A DNA stretch of 25,336 nt from Bacteroidales bacterium (GCA_027451265.1 DAIDJT010000006.1:1-25336), one strand, 5' to 3'; shown: positions 8,119-17,349, counted from the stretch's first letter. Made by a program: numbers and translations. The notes: a model not told the origin generated them from the sequence alone.

Positions 8119-8120
8119 CG

Positions 8121-8933
8121 ATGCCGGAACAGAAAAACAACAGCGAAATGGACAACTATCTTTTCAGACTCGACGGCAGGGTGGCTCTGGTTACCGGTGC
8201 ATCATACGGCATAGGGATGGCAATGGCAAAAGCACTTGCACAGGCCGGGGCCACAATCGTATTCAACGACCGCAACCGCGACAGGGTGGCTGAAGCCCTT
8301 CCGGAATACAGGAAAAGCGGCATTGATGCCAGGGGTTATGTCTTCGACGTCACAGATGAAAAATCCGTGAGGGAGCATATTGAGAAAATCACATCCGAAG
8401 TCGGGGTAATTGACATCCTTGTCAACAATGCCGGGATAATAAAAAGGATTCCTGCCCTGGAGATGGATGTTGCTGATTTCCGTGAAGTCATTGACATTGA
8501 CCTCACCGGCCCCTTTATCATGTCAAAAGCAGTTGCTCCAGGGATGATAAAAAAGGGTGGTGGAAAGATCATCAACATATGTTCCATGATGAGCGAGCTG
8601 GGGCGTGAGACAGTCTCGGCCTATGCTTCCGCCAAGGGCGGGCTTAAGATGCTGACCCGCAACCTTGCCTGCGAATGGGCAGAGCACAATATCCAGGTGA
8701 ACGGCATAGGGCCCGGATATATCGCAACACCCCAGACAGCACCGCTGCGCACGGAAGGCCATCCGTTCAACTCATTCATTATAGGGCGCACCCCTGCAGC
8801 ACGGTGGGGAACACCTGAAGACCTGCAGGGACCGGTGGTGTTTCTTGCATCCCGCGCTTCCGACTTCGTCAACGGACATATTCTCTATGTCGATGGCGGG
8901 ATACTTGCATATATAGGCAAACAACCGAAATAA
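8121..8933 (+). CDS. kduD: 2-keto-3-deoxygluconate 5-dehydrogenase KduD (SDR)
   Basis: Short-chain dehydrogenase reducing 3-deoxy-D-glycero-2,5-hexodiulosonate with NAD(P)H to 2-keto-3-deoxygluconate, the step after KduI. A classical SDR: TGASYGIG (25-32), NNAG (102-105), catalytic Ser155, Tyr168 and Lys172 (YASAK). The C-terminal FVNGHILYVDGGILAYIG is typical of the KduD/gluconate 5-dehydrogenase branch. The ATG at 8121 gives 270 residues. A TTG at 8115 would overlap kduI. An ATG at 8148 (MDNYLFRLDGR) is also plausible because KduD proteins usually begin close to that point. Gluconate 5-dehydrogenase is the main alternative by sequence, but linkage to kduI favours KduD. Confidence 0.92.
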   Translation: MPEQKNNSEMDNYLFRLDGRVALVTGASYGIGMAMAKALAQAGATIVFNDRNRDRVAEALPEYRKSGIDARGYVFDVTDEKSVREHIEKITSEVGVIDILVNNAGIIKRIPALEMDVADFREVIDIDLTGPFIMSKAVAPGMIKKGGGKIINICSMMSELGRETVSAYASAKGGLKMLTRNLACEWAEHNIQVNGIGPGYIATPQTAPLRTEGHPFNSFIIGRTPAARWGTPEDLQGPVVFLASRASDFVNGHILYVDGGILAYIGKQPK

Positions 8934-8946
8934 AACACCTGATACA

Positions 8947-10074
8947 ATGAAGAAGCTATCACTCATTCTGATCTCAATCCTACTCCTGGCCGGATGCTCC
9001 GGCAAAAGGGTGAAGGTCACGGTAGAAAACGCCCTGCAGATTGACAGGATTGCCGAAACAGTTGAGATTCCTCTTGGTGACATCAGGGCCAAGCTCGGGG
9101 AGATCGATCCTGCCGCCATTCTGGTAAAAGACGCCAGGGGTACTGAAATACCCTCACAGGTAATTTACGCCGGCACTGGTGAACCGCAGTCGCTGATCTT
9201 CCAGGCTGACGTCAGGGCAGGCGCCTCTGCAAGGTACTTCATTGCTTCCGTGACACCGCAGGCTTACGAGCCTAAGGCATACGGACGGTTCGTGCCGGAG
9301 AGGTATGACGACTATGCCTGGGAGAATGACCGGATAGCCTTCCGTATCTACGGGCCCGCACTGATAGCCAAAGACGGCCCCAGCAACGGCCTCGATGTTT
9401 GGATCAAGAGAACCGGGAAACTGGTCATTGACAGGTGGTATGCCGATTACCTTGCCGGGAAGAACACTTACCATGACGACAACGGTGAAGGATGTGACTG
9501 CTACAAGGTAGGCCGCACACTCGGAGCCGGCGCCATGGCCCCGTATGTAGACGACTCCCTCTGGCTTGCCATCAACTTCGAAACATGGAAGACCCTTGAC
9601 AACGGGCCCCTCCGCACCTCATTCCGGCTGACCTACCCGCCTTTCCTGGTGCGTGACGTGCTTGTGACAGAGACGCGGACCATCTCCCTTGACGCCGGCA
9701 GCCAGCTCACGAAGGTCACCGAAGAATATACAGGCATTGATAACGAGTTTACCGTGGCAGCCGGCATAGTCAAAAGGCCGGAAGGCGCTCCCCTGCTCTT
9801 CCCTCCTGAAAAAAATGCCATCGCCTACCGTCTTGACGGCGGCGAAGGAGGCATTACCTATGTGGGAACGGTACTGACAACTCCTGCTACAGCAGTAAAG
9901 GACATTTCAGATCACACGCTGATTGTCACAAGATATAACCCCGGTAAACCTCTTACCTATTATACCGGAGCTGGCTGGAGCAAATGGGGATTTGATTCTG
10001 ATGCGGCATGGACAAAATATATTGATGAATTCTCACAGAAACTTGCTTCACCCCTGAAGGTCAAATCCAAATAA
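8947..10074 (+). CDS. DUF4861-type lipoprotein of pectin/uronate clusters
   Basis: A 375-residue exported lipoprotein: basic start, hydrophobic core and lipobox LLLAGC with Cys17 as the lipidated residue. No acidic stretch follows the Cys (CSGKR), suggesting the periplasmic face rather than the surface. The body is a beta-rich domain with the pattern I associate with DUF4861: a start at VKVTVENALQIDR, ENDRIAFRIYGPAL near 137-150 and GEGCDCYKVGRTLGAGAM near 180-197. The family is recurrent in Bacteroidota pectin loci next to kduI/kduD and GH105 genes; its biochemical role is not known to me. A role in processing or binding unsaturated oligogalacturonides is inferred from context only. It lies 13 bp after kduD and 7 bp before the regulator gene, so it is in the same operon. 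Confidence 0.75.
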   Translation: MKKLSLILISILLLAGCSGKRVKVTVENALQIDRIAETVEIPLGDIRAKLGEIDPAAILVKDARGTEIPSQVIYAGTGEPQSLIFQADVRAGASARYFIASVTPQAYEPKAYGRFVPERYDDYAWENDRIAFRIYGPALIAKDGPSNGLDVWIKRTGKLVIDRWYADYLAGKNTYHDDNGEGCDCYKVGRTLGAGAMAPYVDDSLWLAINFETWKTLDNGPLRTSFRLTYPPFLVRDVLVTETRTISLDAGSQLTKVTEEYTGIDNEFTVAAGIVKRPEGAPLLFPPEKNAIAYRLDGGEGGITYVGTVLTTPATAVKDISDHTLIVTRYNPGKPLTYYTGAGWSKWGFDSDAAWTKYIDEFSQKLASPLKVKSK

Positions 10075-10081
10075 CCGGAAG

Positions 10082-13000
10082 ATGCGTACAACTGCCCGGC
10101 AAACGATCCTGGTTTTGCTGCTTGTGACAGGAACCCTTCCTGCTGGTTACGGGCAGTTCAAAAGCGCATTCACATACTATTCGGTCGAAGACGGCCTCTC
10201 CGAGGGAGTCGTCCTCACAATGCACCAGGACCGCCAGGGACTCATGTGGTTCGGCACATTTGACGGCCTGAACCGCTTCGACGGATACAGCTTCAAGGTT
10301 TACAAATCGGGATTCAATTCTGCATACGGCCTTACGAACAACCGTGTTGACCGTATCACGGAGGATGATCTCGGCTATCTCTGGATCATGAACAACGACG
10401 GTGAGGTCTATCGTATGAACACCCGCACCGAAGAGTTCATCAACTTCAACGAAATAAGCTCTGCCGGTCCCGGAAACTACACGCCGGTCAACCAGATCTA
10501 TTGCTTCAGCGGCGGAGAGACATGGTTCCAGACAGAGGCGGGAACATGCATCAGGGTCATCTCCACGGCTTCATCCCCCGAATGCCGCATTGACAGGTTT
10601 GAATGCAGGAACAGCAATGAGCCCCGGGCCAGGGTTAAACTCATCAGCAAAGACAACCGCGGCACGGTCTGGATACTCACCTCCGGAGGTCTCTTCAGCG
10701 TCAGGAGAGATGACAAAACGCCCGTACCGGCGCTGACAGGCATCAACCGCCCGGGAATCAGAAACGGCTTCTTCTGCATCCATGAAGCCGGAGACAGGTT
10801 ATGGTTCGGCACGGGAAACGGATCAATAATAGTGACCGATGGTGATGCCGCAGTTTATGAAGAGATGAATCTTGGAGTCACATCCGACATCATAAGTATC
10901 AGGCCGCTCAACCAGCGCGAACTTATCATCCTTACGTCCGGTGACGGTTTCTTCATATATTCCCCGGTCACCGGCGAAAAGAAACAGTTTGATACCTCAC
11001 GTTATCCTGTAATGCCAACCAACAGGATGGTTTCAGTATACGTTGACCGGTACGGCGAGGCATGGATCGAAACGGCTGCCGACGGCGTGACACATTATGA
11101 TCCTTTCTCCGGTACTGTCAGACATTTCAGGATGAATGTCGACAAGACCAATCCGAATGTGCTGCTCCCCAGTTTCGTCATCTTTGAGGATGTCAATGAT
11201 ATGCTCTGGGTCTATCCCCGGGGAGGAGGATTTTCACGCTATAACCGTGTGGAGAGAAGGCTTGAATACTTCTTCAATGAGCCCGGCACTGCCGGCAGGC
11301 GGTTCCCGAACCTGATCCACTCTGCCCTTTCTGACAACCAGGGAAACCTCTGGATGTGCACCATTACCCGCGGCATTGAGAAAGTTTCATTCTTCCCGAA
11401 CCTGTTCAGGGTAATGAGCCCGAAGCCGGTTGCAGCCTCCCACTCCGAAAACGAGGTCAGGGCCATCTTCGAGGATAACAACAGGTTCCTCTGGGCGGCA
11501 ACACGCGACGGAAGAGTCTACCTCTTCGACAATGAGAGGAAAATGGTGGGATATCTCCGTGACAACGGCACCTTCAGCTCCGGTGAACCATTCAACGCCC
11601 TTGTGTATGTGATCACCCAGGATAACAGGGGTAACATTTGGATGGGATCAAAGGGCGAGGGCCTCTTCAGGCTGGAACCTCTCGCGACAGGCCCTGCCAG
11701 GCGTTACCGTATCACCGGGTACCGGCACGATGATGCCGACCCCTACAGCCTTAGCCATGACAACGTGTACTCCGTCCATGAAGACCCTGGAGGAAGGATA
11801 TGGGTCGGGACTTTCAACGGGGGACTGAACTATATAACTGAAGAAAACGGAAAGATAAGGTTCATCAACTCAAACAACAGGCTTGCCAGCTACCCATATT
11901 CAAACCACAAGAGGGTGAGATACATCACTTCTGATAACCATGGCCGGATCTGGGTTGGCACAACCAGCGGCCTTGTTATTTTCAGCCGCAACTTCGGTGA
12001 GCCTGAAGATGCAAAGTTCACCACCTGTTTCTTTGACCCGCAGTCTGAGACCAGCCTGGCAAACAATGATGTCCATTATATCTACTGTTCGCCTGATGAC
12101 GAGATCTTTGTGGCAACATTCGGAGGAGGCCTCAACAGGGTTATCGGCAACGGCGACAAACCGGAATTCAAATCCTACACCGTGCGGACGGGCGCTCCTG
12201 ATGACGTGATTCTGAGCATTGTTGATGACCTGAACGGCAATCTGTGGCTCAGCAGTGAAAGGGGGATCCTCAAATTCAACAAGCAGGCAGAATCATTTGA
12301 GATCTACAGCGAGCAGAGCGGGGTGGAAAAGAGATACTTTTCCGAGGCAACAGGGCTCATGACCGGCGACAATGAGATCATGTTCGGGTTTGACAGCGGC
12401 ATCTACTGCTTCAATCCGGCACAGGTGCGAAAGGTCAACTATGTCCCTCCACTGCAATTCACCCGGCTTTCAGTGTCAGGAACTGATGTTCACACATCAG
12501 GAAGCCCGCCCTCATCTCCGGGTGCAGAAGAGAATCAGGCCACCCTCGAACTGAAACCTGACCAGAAAAGTCTGACGATTGAGTACGCTGCCCTCGATTA
12601 CCGTAATCCCAAAAACATACAGTATGCTCACAGGCTGGAGGGAGTAGACCCGGACTGGATTATTGCCAGCGGCCAGAGAGTAGCTTCCTATACAAACCTT
12701 GACCCCGGCGGATACCTCTTCAGTGTAAGGTCAACCAACTCCGATGGCATCTGGGTTGACAACACCCGGACCATCAGGGTGACCGTCCTGCCATCATTCT
12801 GGCAGACGCTGTTGTCAAAGATCCTGATTGTGCTTATCAGTGCCGCACTCATAGCACTTGCCATCTATGTCATTTTCACAATGTACAAGCTTCGCCACAA
12901 GGTTGAGGTTGAACAGATAATCACCAACCTGAAGCTCAAGTTTTTCACGGATATATCTCATGAGCTGCGCACCCCTCTTACACTCATTTCCTCGCCGGTC

Positions 13001-14536
13001 AGCAACATACTCCGGAACAACAACCTCGATCCCGATGTCAGGGATCAGCTTACCCTGGTGCAAAGCAACACCCAGCGCATGCTGAGGCTGGTAAACCAGA
13101 TACTCGATTTCAGGAAGGTGCAGAACAGGAAGATGAAACTGAGAATCGAGGAGTTTCCACTCGGCCCATTCATCGCAGGTATCTGCTCCGACTTCCGCAA
13201 GGCAGCAGAGGACAAGGGGATCAGGCTTACCCTCGAAGACACCTCGGATGGTGAAAAGGTATGGGCAGACCGTGACAAGGTGGAGAAGATTGCGTTCAAC
13301 CTTATCACCAATGCCCTCAAGTTCACCCCCCGCGGAAAAAGCGTCACCGTCACCGTACGGAAGAACAGCGATTCGCTGGAGCTCATTGTAGCCGACCAGG
13401 GCACCGGGCTCTCAAAGGAGAAGATGAAGAACCTCTTCGCCCGGTTCAGCAGTGATGACAGGGAGGTGATGATCCTCCAGCCTGGTACAGGTATAGGCCT
13501 TTCGCTCAGCCACGAACTGGCAGAGCTCCACAGTGCCGAGCTGACAGCCGAGAGCGAGGAAGGCAAGGGAGCAACCTTCCGTGTTGTCTTCAGGCTGGGG
13601 TTCTCGCACTTTGACAACGAAACGGAATTCGTCATAGCAGACGGACAGAACCCTCTCAGGTCACGCAAGAAATCAGAAATAAGCCAGGAAGGAGACGAAG
13701 ACCTTGAAACAGGAGATGATACCGATGATGAACCGGTTCTCCTGTTTATCGAGGACAATGAGGAACTGCGCAGTTTTATCAAGATAATACTGTCCGACGG
13801 CTTCCACGTAATTGAGGCAGGCAACGGCCTGGAAGGATTCGAGATAGCCCGCAGCCAGCTGCCGGATATCATAATCACTGACCTGATGATGCCCGAGATG
13901 GACGGTCTCGAACTGGCCCGCAGGATAAAGGAAGAGGTAACCACATCACATATTCCTGTTGTTGTGCTGACAGCCAGGACTGATCTCGACACACAGGTGG
14001 AGGCACTTAAAAGAGGTGCAGATGATTTCATAACCAAACCCTTCAGTTCTACTTATTTGAGAGCCAGGATCGAAAACATCCTGCAGCAGCGCAGGAAACT
14101 CCAGGAGCTGTTCCTCTCCTCTCTTGATGATTACCGCGGGTCAAAGACAGGAAAGGCCGTTGAGATCACCCCGTCACAACCGGTGGTAGAGTCTTTTGAC
14201 GACAGGCTCATGAAGGACCTGATGGAGGTCATGGAGGAAAACATTGACAACTCCGCGCTGACTGTGGATGAGCTCGTATCGAAGATGGGGATAGGGAGAT
14301 CGGTGTTTTTCAAGAAGCTGAAGAGTCTCACCGGCCTGGCGCCCGTGGAATTCATAAGGGAGGTAAGGGTGAAAAGAGCTGCACAGCTTATCGAGTCAGG
14401 TGAATACACTATCTCGCAGGTCACATATATGGTAGGCTGCAATGACCCGCGTTACTTCTCACGAATATTCAAGCAACGCTTCGGGATGACCCCCTCGGAA
14501 TACCGTGACAAACACGCAAAACAGAAACTGGTCTGA
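10082..14536 (+). CDS. hybrid two-component system sensor-regulator (HTCS), pectin cluster
   Basis: A single-chain sensor and transcription factor of 1484 residues. A signal peptide (about 1-24, ending AGYGQ) leads to a periplasmic sensor built of propeller-type repeats, for example GLMWFGTFDGLNRFDG, RIWVGTFNGGLNYI and RIWVGTTSGLVIFS. A Y_Y_Y domain lies near 830-905 and one membrane helix near 912-935. The cytoplasmic part has HisKA with ISHELRTPL (phosphoacceptor His960), an ATPase domain (N-box ITNALKFTP; G boxes DQGTG and PGTGIGLSLS), a receiver with Asp1267 in ITDLMMPEMDG, and a C-terminal AraC-type domain (about 1385-1484, CNDPRYFSRIFKQRFGMTPSEYR). All key phosphorelay residues are present. 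By family, such proteins bind oligosaccharides directly; the ligand here is presumably a pectin-derived oligogalacturonide (inferred). It lies inside the operon, 7 bp after DUF4861 and 20 bp before GH105. Confidence 0.96.
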   Translation: MRTTARQTILVLLLVTGTLPAGYGQFKSAFTYYSVEDGLSEGVVLTMHQDRQGLMWFGTFDGLNRFDGYSFKVYKSGFNSAYGLTNNRVDRITEDDLGYLWIMNNDGEVYRMNTRTEEFINFNEISSAGPGNYTPVNQIYCFSGGETWFQTEAGTCIRVISTASSPECRIDRFECRNSNEPRARVKLISKDNRGTVWILTSGGLFSVRRDDKTPVPALTGINRPGIRNGFFCIHEAGDRLWFGTGNGSIIVTDGDAAVYEEMNLGVTSDIISIRPLNQRELIILTSGDGFFIYSPVTGEKKQFDTSRYPVMPTNRMVSVYVDRYGEAWIETAADGVTHYDPFSGTVRHFRMNVDKTNPNVLLPSFVIFEDVNDMLWVYPRGGGFSRYNRVERRLEYFFNEPGTAGRRFPNLIHSALSDNQGNLWMCTITRGIEKVSFFPNLFRVMSPKPVAASHSENEVRAIFEDNNRFLWAATRDGRVYLFDNERKMVGYLRDNGTFSSGEPFNALVYVITQDNRGNIWMGSKGEGLFRLEPLATGPARRYRITGYRHDDADPYSLSHDNVYSVHEDPGGRIWVGTFNGGLNYITEENGKIRFINSNNRLASYPYSNHKRVRYITSDNHGRIWVGTTSGLVIFSRNFGEPEDAKFTTCFFDPQSETSLANNDVHYIYCSPDDEIFVATFGGGLNRVIGNGDKPEFKSYTVRTGAPDDVILSIVDDLNGNLWLSSERGILKFNKQAESFEIYSEQSGVEKRYFSEATGLMTGDNEIMFGFDSGIYCFNPAQVRKVNYVPPLQFTRLSVSGTDVHTSGSPPSSPGAEENQATLELKPDQKSLTIEYAALDYRNPKNIQYAHRLEGVDPDWIIASGQRVASYTNLDPGGYLFSVRSTNSDGIWVDNTRTIRVTVLPSFWQTLLSKILIVLISAALIALAIYVIFTMYKLRHKVEVEQIITNLKLKFFTDISHELRTPLTLISSPVSNILRNNNLDPDVRDQLTLVQSNTQRMLRLVNQILDFRKVQNRKMKLRIEEFPLGPFIAGICSDFRKAAEDKGIRLTLEDTSDGEKVWADRDKVEKIAFNLITNALKFTPRGKSVTVTVRKNSDSLELIVADQGTGLSKEKMKNLFARFSSDDREVMILQPGTGIGLSLSHELAELHSAELTAESEEGKGATFRVVFRLGFSHFDNETEFVIADGQNPLRSRKKSEISQEGDEDLETGDDTDDEPVLLFIEDNEELRSFIKIILSDGFHVIEAGNGLEGFEIARSQLPDIIITDLMMPEMDGLELARRIKEEVTTSHIPVVVLTARTDLDTQVEALKRGADDFITKPFSSTYLRARIENILQQRRKLQELFLSSLDDYRGSKTGKAVEITPSQPVVESFDDRLMKDLMEVMEENIDNSALTVDELVSKMGIGRSVFFKKLKSLTGLAPVEFIREVRVKRAAQLIESGEYTISQVTYMVGCNDPRYFSRIFKQRFGMTPSEYRDKHAKQKLV

Positions 14537-14556
14537 AACATAGATAATCCGTCATC

Positions 14557-15759
14557 ATGAAAAAAAGAGCAAAGGTGCTCCTTGCCGGCCTGGTTGCTGT
14601 GACAATGGCCCTCTCCTGCGGAAGCAACAGGAACAGGGGGCTTGATTCTCAGCTTTGGTCAGTGAGGATGGCCGAGTCTGAGATGATACGGAACCCGTCG
14701 CTCTGGATGGCCGACTTTGTGACCGAGAAAAAATGGAACTACACCCAGGGGCTGATGGGGCTTGCCTTCCTGAGGCTTTATGAGACTAGGCCGGATGAAC
14801 GTTATTTTGATTATGCCAGGGGTTACGCTGATTCCCTGGTTGACGGAGAGGGAAATATCTGGAAGTACAAAATGGAAAACTTCAACATTGACCAGGTCAA
14901 TCCCGGCAGGATGATGTTCATCCTTTATGACCGGACCGCTGACCAAAGGTACGAAAGGGTGATCAATACCCTGTACGAGCAGCTTCAGAACCAACCGAGG
15001 ATAGCCGAAGGAGGATTCTGGCATAAGAAGGTCTACCCCGAACAGATGTGGCTTGACGGGCTGTACATGGGTTCACCATTTTATGCCGAGTATGCAAAGA
15101 GGTATAACCATCCGGATAACTTCCGCGATGTGGTGAACCAGTTCCTGATTGTCGCAGCACACACCTATGACCCTGCCACAGGCCTCTACAGGCACGCCTT
15201 TGATGCCTCGCGCACGATGGCATGGGCCGACAGCATCACCGGCCAGGCACCGCATGCCTGGGGCAGGGCAATGGGATGGTTCTCCATGGGCATAGTTGAT
15301 GTCCTTGACTTCCTCCCTGAAGATCAGCCCGGCAGAGATCAGCTGATTGAAATACTCGGGAAAATGGTTAAAAAGCTGGCTGAGATCCAGGATCCTGCAA
15401 CGGGCGGATGGTACCAGGTACTTGACAGGTCAGGCGATGAGGGAAACTATATTGAGACATCATGCACCGCCATGTTCGCATATTCAATATTCAAGGGAAT
15501 AAGGAAGGGTTACCTTGACAGGAAATACCTGGCGGTGGCTGTCAAAGCCTACACGGGGCTCCTTGACAATTTCATTGTCACAAATGATGACGGCACGGTG
15601 ACCATGAAAAATATCTGCGGTGTGGCCGGCCTTGGCGGTGATCCCTACCGCGACGGCTCATATGAATACTATATCGGCGAGGTGATCCGCGACAACGATC
15701 CGAAGGGCGTCGGACCATTTATACTTGCCAGCCTTGAATACGAGATGATTCAGAAATAG
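14557..15759 (+). CDS. GH105 unsaturated rhamnogalacturonyl/galacturonyl hydrolase, lipoprotein
   Basis: Predicted glycosidase removing the unsaturated uronic acid left at the non-reducing end of pectin oligosaccharides by lyases; its product feeds KduI. It has 400 residues with an (alpha/alpha)6 barrel: MWLDGLYMGSPFYAEYA with the expected catalytic Asp167, HAWGRAMGWFSMGIVDVLDF near 232-252, GGWYQVLD and ETSCTAMFAYSIFKG. This matches the YteR/YesR-like GH105 pattern more than GH88. The lipobox MALSC places the lipid anchor at Cys21, followed by GSNRNR with no acidic export signal, so a periplasmic location is likely. It lies 20 bp after the regulator gene. Whether it prefers rhamnose- or galacturonate-linked substrate cannot be read from the sequence. 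Confidence 0.9.
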   Translation: MKKRAKVLLAGLVAVTMALSCGSNRNRGLDSQLWSVRMAESEMIRNPSLWMADFVTEKKWNYTQGLMGLAFLRLYETRPDERYFDYARGYADSLVDGEGNIWKYKMENFNIDQVNPGRMMFILYDRTADQRYERVINTLYEQLQNQPRIAEGGFWHKKVYPEQMWLDGLYMGSPFYAEYAKRYNHPDNFRDVVNQFLIVAAHTYDPATGLYRHAFDASRTMAWADSITGQAPHAWGRAMGWFSMGIVDVLDFLPEDQPGRDQLIEILGKMVKKLAEIQDPATGGWYQVLDRSGDEGNYIETSCTAMFAYSIFKGIRKGYLDRKYLAVAVKAYTGLLDNFIVTNDDGTVTMKNICGVAGLGGDPYRDGSYEYYIGEVIRDNDPKGVGPFILASLEYEMIQK

Positions 15760-15769
15760 ACTGCAGAAC

Positions 15770-15845
15770 TGGCGATTGGCGACTATCCATCAATTGTCAA
15801 CACTACTGCCTACTGCCTATTGCCTATTGCCTGATGCCTCTTGCC
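15770..15845. repeat. heptameric tandem repeat in the GH105-GH28 gap
   Basis: The 191-bp gap contains six consecutive 7-mers, TACTGCC x2 (15804-15817), TATTGCC x2 (15818-15831), TGATGCC and TCTTGCC, ending at 15845. Two more in the same 7-nt phase, TGGCGAT and TGGCGAC, lie at 15770-15783. The intervening bases hold no clear copy. The array lies about 105 bp upstream of the GH28 start, in the only long gap of this gene run. No hairpin terminator is evident. Confidence 0.75.
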
Positions 15846-15950
15846 TTCTTCAGGGCCTGCCCCAAATTCTCCACCCTTTTGCCAAAAAAGTGTACCACCT
15901 CTGCATAGTGCGGATATACCTTTGTTTCAGAAAAACCAAGGCTGCTTATC

Positions 15951-17345
15951 ATGCAATGTCTCACACCCGTTCTGCTGATCTTCCTCATCACCGTCCTGCC
16001 TTCCTGCAATGAGGGTGACAGGTGGATGATGGCCACGAAGATCGAGAAATCTATCACCCGGACCTCTTTCCCTGCCGATACCTTTAACATCAGGGACTTC
16101 GGTGCGGTGGCAGACGACACATCCTTTCTCAATACAAAAGCTATTGATGCTGCAATACTTAAATGCCAAAGCGCGGGAGGAGGCGTGGTGTTCGTGCCAG
16201 CCGGGAAATGGACCACCGGCCCGGTCACACTGCTGAGCAACGTAAATCTTCACATATCGGAAAACGCAACACTTGCCTTCTCCACTGATTACGAGCTCTA
16301 CCTCCCCCCGGTTCTGACCCGGTGGGAAGGGATGGATTGCTACAACATCCATCCGCTGATCTATGCAAACGGAGCCTCGAATATTGCCCTGACGGGGAAA
16401 GGGACAATAGACGGCCAGGCTTCAGACGAGGTATGGTGGTGGATGAACGGCAACCCCGATTACGGCTGGAAGGAAGGGATGAACAACCAGAGAGTGGCAG
16501 GGAGAGCACAGCTTCTTGGCTTTGAACAGAGCCAGACACCTGTGGAGGAGCGCCGTTTCGGCCTCGAAGGAGCCCTCAGACCCCAGCTGGTGAACTTCAT
16601 GAACTGCAACACTGTTCTTATTGAAGACCTGACATTCAGAAACTCTCCCTTCTGGGTGATTCACCCGGTGCTGACCGATAACTTCATCCTTCGCGGAGTG
16701 ACAATTGAGAGCGCCGGCCCCAACTCCGACGGCTGTGATCCGGAATCATGCAACGGGGTGCTGATAGAGAATTGCCGCTTCGATACCGGTGATGACTGCA
16801 TCGCCATCAAGTCGGGAAGGAACAATGACGGCAGGAGATGGTCAGTTCCGTCAAAAAATATTATCGTGCGCAACTGCCTGATGGCTGACGGTCATGGAGG
16901 GGTGGTTATAGGAAGCGAGATCTCCGGGGGTTTTACAAATCTCTTCGTGGAAGACTGCGAAATGGACAGCCCTGAGCTGCTGAGGGTGATACGGATCAAG
17001 ACGTCCGACTGCCGGGGCGGTGTTATAGAAAATGTGAATGTCCGCAACGTGAAAGTGGGCAGGTGCGAAGAAGCTGTGCTGAAGATTAACCTGATGTACG
17101 AGCCGCAAGAGAACTGCCGGAGAGACTATCCTCCTTTCGTAAGGAATGTGACTCTTGAAAATGTCACCTCGGAGCATAGCCGGTATGGTGTTTATATAAT
17201 CGGGCTCGACAGCACGGTTAATGTCTCGGATGTAACTGTTTCCGACTGCACCTTCAACGGTGCGGAGGAGGGTGTCTCAATAACCGGAGCGGAACGCGTC
17301 AGGTTCAGGAATGTCCTTGTCAACGGCAAAAAGGTCAGGATCTGA
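15951..17345 (+). CDS. GH28 polygalacturonase, lipoprotein
   Basis: A glycoside hydrolase cleaving alpha-1,4 galacturonosyl bonds in de-esterified pectin and releasing (oligo)galacturonate. It has 464 residues with a right-handed beta-helix. The four GH28 signature sites are intact: NSDG (258-261), DTGDD (278-282), GHGG with His315, and RIK (348-350). The N-terminal part has FNIRDFGAVADD, typical of family entry strands. A longer loop between 155 and 212 contains WWWMNG. The signal is short with lipobox VLPSC (Cys19); residues after the Cys include E and D (NEGD), which may favour surface display. The ATG at 15951 is the first in frame with a sensible signal peptide. It is separated from GH105 by the repeat-containing gap, so it may have its own promoter. 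Exo versus endo action is undecided. Confidence 0.93.
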   Translation: MQCLTPVLLIFLITVLPSCNEGDRWMMATKIEKSITRTSFPADTFNIRDFGAVADDTSFLNTKAIDAAILKCQSAGGGVVFVPAGKWTTGPVTLLSNVNLHISENATLAFSTDYELYLPPVLTRWEGMDCYNIHPLIYANGASNIALTGKGTIDGQASDEVWWWMNGNPDYGWKEGMNNQRVAGRAQLLGFEQSQTPVEERRFGLEGALRPQLVNFMNCNTVLIEDLTFRNSPFWVIHPVLTDNFILRGVTIESAGPNSDGCDPESCNGVLIENCRFDTGDDCIAIKSGRNNDGRRWSVPSKNIIVRNCLMADGHGGVVIGSEISGGFTNLFVEDCEMDSPELLRVIRIKTSDCRGGVIENVNVRNVKVGRCEEAVLKINLMYEPQENCRRDYPPFVRNVTLENVTSEHSRYGVYIIGLDSTVNVSDVTVSDCTFNGAEEGVSITGAERVRFRNVLVNGKKVRI

Positions 17346-17349
17346 AATG

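Noticed and set aside
8115..8120. TTG start for KduD overlapping the kduI stop
   Set aside because: An ATG two codons downstream (8121) gives an equally complete protein with no need for a rare start; 8148 remains a further alternative.
13045..14037. 330-codon open frame antisense to the HTCS kinase/receiver region
   Set aside because: Very Ser-rich, with no domain; a shadow of the strong codon bias of the sense gene, whose domains are unmistakable.
15804..15845. CRISPR-like array
   Set aside because: Units are 7 bp with no spacers, so these are simple tandem repeats.
15776..16012. 78-codon frame across the heptamer repeats and the GH28 start
   Set aside because: It consists largely of repeat-encoded Leu/Pro/Thr residues and overlaps the GH28 signal peptide out of frame.
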